Positions 57,663 to 64,000 of a stretch of 64,000 nt of DNA are shown piece by piece (within the stretch, counting starts at the first letter, position 1; every line of letters begins with the position of its first letter). Source of the DNA: Albugo candida (lineage: Eukaryota; Oomycota; Peronosporomycetes; Albuginales; Albuginaceae); NCBI GenBank assembly GCA_905220665.1, contig CAJNAR010000155.1:62001-126000 (forward strand), given 5' to 3'. Below the pieces are notes generated by a model. The model searched no databases. It worked only from the letters and a program-made list of their open reading frames with translations, and was not told the DNA's origin. The translations under genes were made by a program, and so were the position numbers.

Positions 57663-60370
57663 TGCATCATAGCAGTCAAACCTTTGGTGCTCAGGCTACG
57701 TGTATATTCTATCCATGCAAATCACGTCAAATAGTCATAACAACTCGGAGACACCTGCACAAGTAAGTTAATGTATTTGAGCATATATCTGACTCATTCA
57801 AGACAGGGCAGTCAGTGTTGGCCGTTTACGTGGCGTCCTGTGATGTGCTTTTATTTCAGACATCTTTGAGGTACTTTCTTCCGCGTCATTTTCAAAAAAA
57901 GCGAAGGCACCCAGTCTTATCTCTCTTGAGTATCTCTATCTCTGGATCGTGTTCTTGCATTGATTTTATTTCACTTGATGCATACCTCCACCGATTTGGA
58001 AATTTGAATTTGCTATAAGTATTATTTTGTTGACTGTCAATCACTGTACACAATTTGTAAGACAAGGGAACGACTGTGCGACGCAATATGAAATGTAAAC
58101 ACCTCTTGCTCCGTCGAGTTGAATGATCATTGTTGCGACAATGAACGATAGCATAGCCTGTGTCACTATACCATCGTACTGTGCGGTGATAAGCAATGTC
58201 ACTCCAATCAATCTTATATCCTTGAGATACACGCACACTTCTACCAATTGCGACTTCATGATTCAATACGATTGAAATCTGTTCGCACATCATGATTGTT
58301 CATTTACGTCACGGAAAGTTTTCAGCGGCGAAATTGATTTTATAGCTAGAGATTATGAACGCGTTGCTATTCATTTTCGAAGTCGTGTATTTTGCTATTT
58401 ATCAGCAGCTATTTAGACTTGTTGGCATCCGGAAAACGTAGTGATGCAATATATATTTATGCGGCGTCTTATGCAATGCATTATTGGATCTAGAAGATGA
58501 TATTATTTGCTGTCTGATCGACGTGTGCTCGGGAAGTAATAACGTCCTACCACATAATCCACGTCGCGAGCAGAGAAATCTGATGATCAATGAATAATTG
58601 AGAACAAAGAGGTGACTGCCGTGACTCAGAATGAGCATTAGCGATTAGAATCTGTTGATGCAAGTCGGTAGTAAACGGTGAAGAGCTAATTTCTAGACAG
58701 ACAAAATCGATCTTTTCAGCGGATTTCTATGCGATATGGGCATGGTAGCGACAAATCAATAACCAGCAAGCCTCGCATTCGCAAGATCCCTTATTGAACG
58801 TACTGTATAAGCCGAAGCATCCCTCAACAATTTATTACTTTGTAGAAGCACACTGAATTGCTTCACGGTGTCAACATATGTTTTAGTACCTTCTTCAAGT
58901 TCTTTTTGATCGATTTCAGATATCCAGTCTTTTTCTTTGCAGCTTCTTTGTCCTCCTGCTGAGTGACTTCCGACTTTATTGTTCCATCATCGCTGTTTGC
59001 CGTGCTCTTCGATAAATCATCGTCAGTCACATCAGCTTCAGCGCGTATCTGATGTGTGTAGGGGGCTCTCTCGAAGAATTCACCCGACGTCATCACTCTT
59101 GAATCGGGAATATAATCATCCCTATCTGTTCTTCTCTTTATTTTCATGGGTTGTGAACGTTGTATAGCTTGTCGTTTGACTTTGGCCGGAAGTTTGAAAC
59201 ATGAGGCAAATGTAGCACAACCCATTGTGGTGATTTGAACATGCGGCGGAGTTTTTTCATGCACGAGAGGCGAAAAGGGAGCAATATGCGCAGATCCTTC
59301 AGTATATTTGGGGCCAGTTGTTAACTCCCTGGAATTATCTTTTGGTATCGACCGCCAATACTTGAGGTAGTAGCCGGCTGTAGTCGCTGAGACTCCTTCG
59401 AGGTGCAAGATTGCGAAAAAATTTGTGAATTGAAGACTGATTCTCATCGTTGCTATCGTGTGCGTTTTTGGAAATGAGACTGCAAGACGTTTGGGTCCGA
59501 TTCGTTAATCAGCAGAAAGTCCTACTCATGAGTTAAATTGATCTTACTTCCGAGTCCGACGCGATAGAATGAATGTAGATACGCAATGATGACGCAAGAA
59601 TTGTATGCGATAAACGTATTAGCGGTGTGATAAAAAAAAGTCAAATGACTTGATATTCTAAAAAAAGTTGACATTTGTATGATGAATACGCTTTATTAAA
59701 TTTCGTAATCAGCTGCTAGAATTTGGTTCAAGTTCGATTTTCGATTTATGGAACGCTCTGCAGTAATAAAAATTTGAGTATAATGACTAGAGTGAGCGAC
59801 AAGCTAAAGTGAAGAAAGTGGGATTACAGAAAGTGTAATCGAACGAAAATCTAGAATGTGCAAAGATGAAGTACTCAATTTATCTAATGACTTTCGGTTT
59901 CACGTTTAACTGTCAGTGATGCGCTCCTCGTAAATAGGTCAAGCATGGATCGGAAACGCAACAAGCACGTTAGACATGGTCGCTCCATGAATATCCCGGT
60001 TGAAGCATCTTCTACTCAAAAACTGATCGATATGGACAAATAAGAAGAGATCGCGTCTAGCATTACGACCACCTCACGCAATGTAAAGTCTTCGTATTCT
60101 CAGGTAAGTCATGCTTACTATTTAGTCTCGTCCTCGTATACATTACACGTACTTTGATTGAGCCAGCAACGATTTTACGCTGAATTAAAAAATGACAAAT
60201 CAATTTTTCACTTTCCCATAGGTATACTGTAAACCAATGTGTATAGTCGCGTAAATAGCAGCTTGAATAGTATCGACGCAGTAATTGAATTGTACAATTT
60301 CTTGTCTTCGGACCTGGATAGATATGAGCACGTGATATCACAAAAGAACTCGCAGGCCTTAACTTCTTTT
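57663..60370. repeat. Tandem duplication, right copy
   Basis: Copy of 54682-57515. It contains only a shredded tail of the C2HC zinc-finger exon (about 57800-57900; the stretch CTTTGAGGTACTTTCTTCCG matches CTTTGCGGTACTCTCTTCCG) and the intact secreted-protein gene. No other gene is visible in 57663-58862 or 59448-60370. Confidence 0.8.
58863..59447 (-). CDS. Secreted protein with basic C-tail, family 2, member 3
   Basis: Intact 194-residue frame. N-terminus MRISLQFTNFFAILHLEGVS is a signal peptide. The mature protein has a Tyr-rich start (GYYLKYWRS), HIAPFSPLVHEKTPPH, the family core VQITTMGCATFASCFKLPAK, basic KIKRRTDRDDY, an acidic segment (DVTDDDLSKS) and a lysine-rich amphipathic end KSIKKNLKKVLKHMLTP. 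TCTCATTTCC about 25-35 bases upstream resembles an oomycete initiator. Its broken sister lies 2.7 kb to the left, and member 1 is more distant, on the other strand. A candidate secreted effector; function not known. Confidence 0.72.
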   Translation of the reverse strand: MRISLQFTNFFAILHLEGVSATTAGYYLKYWRSIPKDNSRELTTGPKYTEGSAHIAPFSPLVHEKTPPHVQITTMGCATFASCFKLPAKVKRQAIQRSQPMKIKRRTDRDDYIPDSRVMTSGEFFERAPYTHQIRAEADVTDDDLSKSTANSDDGTIKSEVTQQEDKEAAKKKTGYLKSIKKNLKKVLKHMLTP

Positions 60371-61486
60371 TGTCTCTGTTCTGATGATAATCTATTATAT
60401 CTCAGGATGCTCCTGTGAGCTCAAACCATACGTTATTTTATTTCTTTACATTGGGGCACAGTGAATAGATGCTCGGTAAGAAAATGGCTGCATCCATTAG
60501 AGTGGACTTATCCTGTTTCAAGTCACCAAGCTTGATGCGTCCTGGCACATTATAGGATACGGCGTTGAGAAATCATATCGCTGTAAAGGAGTCTTGAACT
60601 TGGATAGTTGACCTTTTCGCTGAATGACGTAGAATTCTTTGTATTCTCTTTATCTATCAGCCATGCGATAAAGCTTATCATGTCACATATACGATCACGG
60701 TTGTTATTGAGGATCGTGGAGCATTCAAGTGTATATGCTGCACTTTTAGTCCCCACCGTTATGCGTCTGTCACATGGCTTGAGCATCAGTCGCATGACAC
60801 CAGAGACATTTGGTTGATTGATTAGCGCATAAAAGAGTCGTTACTAGGGTGTATAAGTACATCTGCATCGACCTTTGAACTCTTCCGTTCTCAGTAACGC
60901 TACTAAGAATTATCAACACTAAGCAAGTGCAGTCGGATGCTCAAAACTATTGATCAATCACCTGAGGGACGTTTCACGATCGATCGCTTCTTTAGAGTTA
61001 ACTTTGCAGCTGATAACAGGTATGTAGCTAACTTGACTTGCAAACACGCGAGTCCTCGTCTTACTTTGTCAATGAGAGATAGCATCTGCAATGCGCATTG
61101 ATACAAATCATTGCCACTAGCAGAGAATATCTATGCTGTAAATCGCGCAATTAGCATTCGTAATCAATCAGCAAAATCAATGCGTCGACGCAGTAAGTCA
61201 ACTGGTTGAGTGGAGGTTACCATAACCACGCTTCACATTCGGTTCTTGTCTGCGGGTTTGTAGCGTGAAAAGTGTACTTTATCCTGGTGCTTTCCGAATC
61301 TCTTTGCCGAATAGTGGGACAGAAGTACAGGAGTCTGCTAAAAACTGGCTATTAACATATGAATTGCGCGCAGCAATGCGCCGTCGGATTCTATACATTT
61401 AGAAATAGATTTAAACATGTCAAATTTCTAACCAAACACAGCTTCATAGCACATAAAACATTCCGCGTCATCCACCAAACAAAGAC
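60371..61486. other. Intergenic region, no recognised gene
   Basis: Short frames only (60550-60795 minus, 60608-60817 plus overlap each other). No repeat of other window sequence was noticed. Confidence 0.4.
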
Positions 61487-63025
61487 ATGCTTCGTTTACT
61501 AGCTTTCGGCCTAATATGCACAATGTGCTTGTCAGATGACGATGCAAGCGAATGGGAAAGTATACACGCGTACTCAATCGAACAAAGACGCCCTATAATG
61601 ATCTCGTTTTGTCCTACATCCATGAGCGTTTCCTCTCTTCTCGTCATTCTTCCTGTTGCATCGCTTCTCCCGGAAGATATTCAAAATGCAACCTTAGACG
61701 CCACTCAAACTCGTACAACCTTTTCCAGTGATTTGGTCCAACATATCGAAATCGTCGAAAACCTCACAATACGTTCTTCAAAGCCTCCCACAAATTCAAC
61801 GGCTCCTTCAGGAATCTTATATCAAGTCACGCTGAATCAATCGAAATGTATGGAAGCAACGTTGGAGCTTTCCCAGCCGGGGATCTATGTCATTTTTGCA
61901 CAATATCGTGATATACGAATGAAACTGACTACCGAAACTGGCGCAATACTCAAAAGTACCGCTTGTTTTGCTGGTTGTGATTCTATCGTCTCTAGTGCTA
62001 CGGAGAAAGAACCGATATCCTCAGGGCGCTGGTATCATCCTGTTTTGGCTTCACTTGTGATCAGTCTAACTTCTGTCGTGGGCGTTTTCATATTGATTTT
62101 ATACCGAGGAAAAATGGATAACTTACTCGATCTTATGATTAGCTTTGCAGCTGGTTGTCTGATGGGTGTGATTGTATTCCATCTTTACAGCGAAGCAACA
62201 GCCTATCTCGAGGACGCTGGCGAATGGGTTGTCGGTGTATGTGTTTTAGGCGGAATCGCATTTTCCATCATGTTGGAGCAGGGTACACACATTGTACTCG
62301 CACAACTTGGAGTGGACAATTGTGGTCATAATCATAAACATCATACTCAAGATCATCCACATGTGCACGGACAGTCGCCAATGGAATCGTCCAACTCGAT
62401 ATTTGTCTCTTCACAACGACGTAATGATGTTGATGAACGCAGTAAAGTGTCCTCCACACAGGCTCACGATGCTAATTACGTATTGGGAATCACTTGTCGC
62501 TCATCAGGAATTAATGGAGGCAATCTTGGAGCTGAGAAAATGGTATCTACTTCCTTACGATTGGTTGATCCGATCGCTTGGATCACAGCCATTGGAGATT
62601 GCTTTCACGCTATGACGGATGGGATCGTATTGGCCGTCGGATTTCGGAGCTGTAGTATCACCGTTGGATGGACCATCGCACTCAGTATTGTGCTACATGA
62701 GATTCCTCATCGTGTTGGCAACTATTTCATCTTTCTCAAAGCTGGAATGAATAAAACACAAGCGCTTGTGGTGAATATGTGTGCATCTATGGCTTCTTTA
62801 CTTGGCGTCTTGATCTTATTTGCAACCGGATCCGTATCGAACCACACACTTGGTGTTTTATTGGCTTTTGGATCAGGTGCGCTGTTGTTTATTGCGTTAT
62901 CGCAATTGCTTCCGTCGATGCTCGCAGTCCGCCAACCAATCGCCGCAGCGAAACAGTTTCTAAGTTTTCTGATTGGCTGCGGTGTGATTGGGCTCTCGTT
63001 ATTGAAAGAAACAGAGTGCGAATAA
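61487..63025 (+). CDS. ZIP-family (SLC39) zinc/iron transporter, full length
   Basis: Single exon, 512 residues. Signal peptide MLRLLAFGLICTMCLSDDDA; then a lumenal or extracellular domain with four N-glycosylation sequons (NATL, NLTI, NSTA, NQSK) and several cysteines; TM1 at about 187-206. The ZIP core follows: TM2 at 213-233, TM3 at 245-263, a histidine-rich cytosolic loop GHNHKHHTQDHPHVHG (280-295), HAMTDG in TM4 (374-379), and HEIPHRVGN in TM5 (404-412), the metal site. The usual HEIPHE Glu is Arg here. Three more helices finish the protein. It probably moves divalent metal (Zn or Fe) into the cytosol. eIF2B alpha follows after 44 bases. Confidence 0.92.
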   Translation: MLRLLAFGLICTMCLSDDDASEWESIHAYSIEQRRPIMISFCPTSMSVSSLLVILPVASLLPEDIQNATLDATQTRTTFSSDLVQHIEIVENLTIRSSKPPTNSTAPSGILYQVTLNQSKCMEATLELSQPGIYVIFAQYRDIRMKLTTETGAILKSTACFAGCDSIVSSATEKEPISSGRWYHPVLASLVISLTSVVGVFILILYRGKMDNLLDLMISFAAGCLMGVIVFHLYSEATAYLEDAGEWVVGVCVLGGIAFSIMLEQGTHIVLAQLGVDNCGHNHKHHTQDHPHVHGQSPMESSNSIFVSSQRRNDVDERSKVSSTQAHDANYVLGITCRSSGINGGNLGAEKMVSTSLRLVDPIAWITAIGDCFHAMTDGIVLAVGFRSCSITVGWTIALSIVLHEIPHRVGNYFIFLKAGMNKTQALVVNMCASMASLLGVLILFATGSVSNHTLGVLLAFGSGALLFIALSQLLPSMLAVRQPIAAAKQFLSFLIGCGVIGLSLLKETECE

Positions 63026-64000
63026 GGAGAAGTTACATTGAAGCAACAATAAAACTCGTAATAAACCAAATGAGCGTTTTACAGGATTTAAGTTCGTATT
63101 TAATGGACTCGGAGGTTGCAATTGCGGTTGGTGTCATTAAGGCACTTACCAATGTTATAATTCGGAGTGAAGCTACGACAATGATGCAAATTGAGAGTGA
63201 GCTACGTGATGCTGCCCAAGAGCTCACAGCATTCCCATCTGCTGCGAAGGAAGGATCGAATACAAAGTTTCTGCACAATCAGAATTCAATCGGTATAACT
63301 GCGAGCTGTCAACTCTTTTTACGTTATGTGACACGATGTTTCTTGGAATTTACGGTTTGATTCATTCTATTTTGACTTTGCATCAAACTCTTTTGAATCG
63401 TTTTAGGACTTTGAATCGTGCAAAACGCAATTAATTGAACGTGGCAAGTTATTTGCTGAGACGTCTTTAGCGAGTCGCAAGAAGATCGCCCAAATCGGAC
63501 ATCGATTTATTTGCGATGGAATGGTACGAAATGTACTGTACTTTCACACAAGAAGAACGTGATGTGATGCTTTAATCAGGTTGTATTGACGCATGGAATC
63601 TCACGCGTGACAATTGCGGTATTGTGTGAGGCATCAAAGAAGACTCACTTTTCAGTCCTTGTAACAGAGGGAAGATCCCATAATGCCGGGTACGTCGATT
63701 GTTGCTGAGATGTCGGATTCTCTCACCAATACACTTCTAGTGTTGAAACAGCTCGCCGACTCGCAAATGCCGGTATTCCAATCACCATCATCCAGGATTC
63801 GGCAGTCGGATATTATATGGAAAATGTCGATATGGTTATCGTCGGAGCAGAAGGTGTTGTTGAGAATGGTGGAATTATCAACTCGGTACGAACACCACTG
63901 CGTCACTCTTTTTCTGTTCAAGTACTGAATGCATTTGCAGATTGGATCATATGGTATCGCTGTTATCGCACAAGCGCTGAAGAAACCTTTCTACGTTGCT
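62116..64000 (+). repeat. Inverted duplication, right arm
   Basis: Mirror image of 48629-50513, running off the window end. Identity is near complete in the ZIP part and slightly lower in the distal eIF2B alpha part, where substitutions cluster (about 63.70-63.78 kb). Confidence 0.95.
63070..64000 (+). CDS. EIF2B1: eIF2B subunit alpha, right copy (cut by window end)
   Basis: Same exon structure as the left copy: [34 protein letters not shown], the [13 protein letters not shown] exon, then [20 protein letters not shown] (left copy [20 protein letters not shown]) and the [14 protein letters not shown] exon, with the last exon beginning [20 protein letters not shown] at the window edge. All donor and acceptor sites visible in the left copy are kept, and the differences are mostly substitutions, so this copy also looks functional. 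The last about 75 codons lie outside the window. Confidence 0.92.

Noticed and set aside
63652..63928. Overlapping frames on both strands of the eIF2B alpha region
   Set aside because: They are readings through exons and introns of eIF2B alpha in the wrong frame or strand.

Overview
The window is eukaryotic. Its housekeeping genes are eukaryote-specific (RFT1, an RNA polymerase III subunit, Elongator subunit ELP6, kinetochore protein Rod/KNTC1, dynein-2 intermediate chain, eIF2B alpha). Introns are very short (about 49-60 nt, GT-AG), neighbouring genes lie only tens of bases apart, and there are several short lineage-specific genes for predicted secreted proteins. Together with a flagellar/IFT dynein gene and an oomycete-type initiator-like element, this suggests an oomycete with a compact genome, possibly a white-rust (Albugo-like) biotroph. 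The taxon is an inference, not something the sequence states.

Layout. 1-4.7 kb: degraded DNA without a recognisable gene, ending in a decayed LINE fragment. 4.8-31.6 kb: four tandem units of about 5-6 kb (the fourth enlarged by transposons). Each unit carries a broken 3' half of RFT1, a small minus-strand gene for a secreted protein, and the debris of an unidentified gene 'X'. The array ends in the intact RFT1 gene (31.6-33.4 kb). Unit 4 was hit by a nest of three retroelements, each with its own target-site duplication: an outer tRNA-like SINE split by a dead, 5'-truncated LINE and by a second SINE.

33.4-50.5 kb: housekeeping block. POLR3K (+, three tiny exons) is divergent from RFT1. Then, all on the minus strand, come ELP6, KNTC1/Rod, DYNC2I2 (WDR34-type), a fused LeuC-LeuD aconitase-family dehydratase, eIF2B alpha and a truncated ZIP metal transporter.

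48.6-64 kb: a large inverted duplication. A ZIP + eIF2B alpha pair at 48.4-50.5 kb (-) is repeated as a mirror image at 61.5-64 kb (+). The arms are collinear to the base over about 1.9 kb. The right ZIP is full length and the left one lacks its N-terminal third. The 11.6-kb spacer holds a second family of predicted secreted proteins (two intact genes, one with a premature stop), a C2HC zinc-finger/coiled-coil gene, and a 2.7-kb tandem duplication.

The main point of interest is that both secreted-protein clusters expanded together with pieces of neighbouring housekeeping genes. In the copies, the housekeeping pieces have decayed while most of the secreted-protein frames stayed open.
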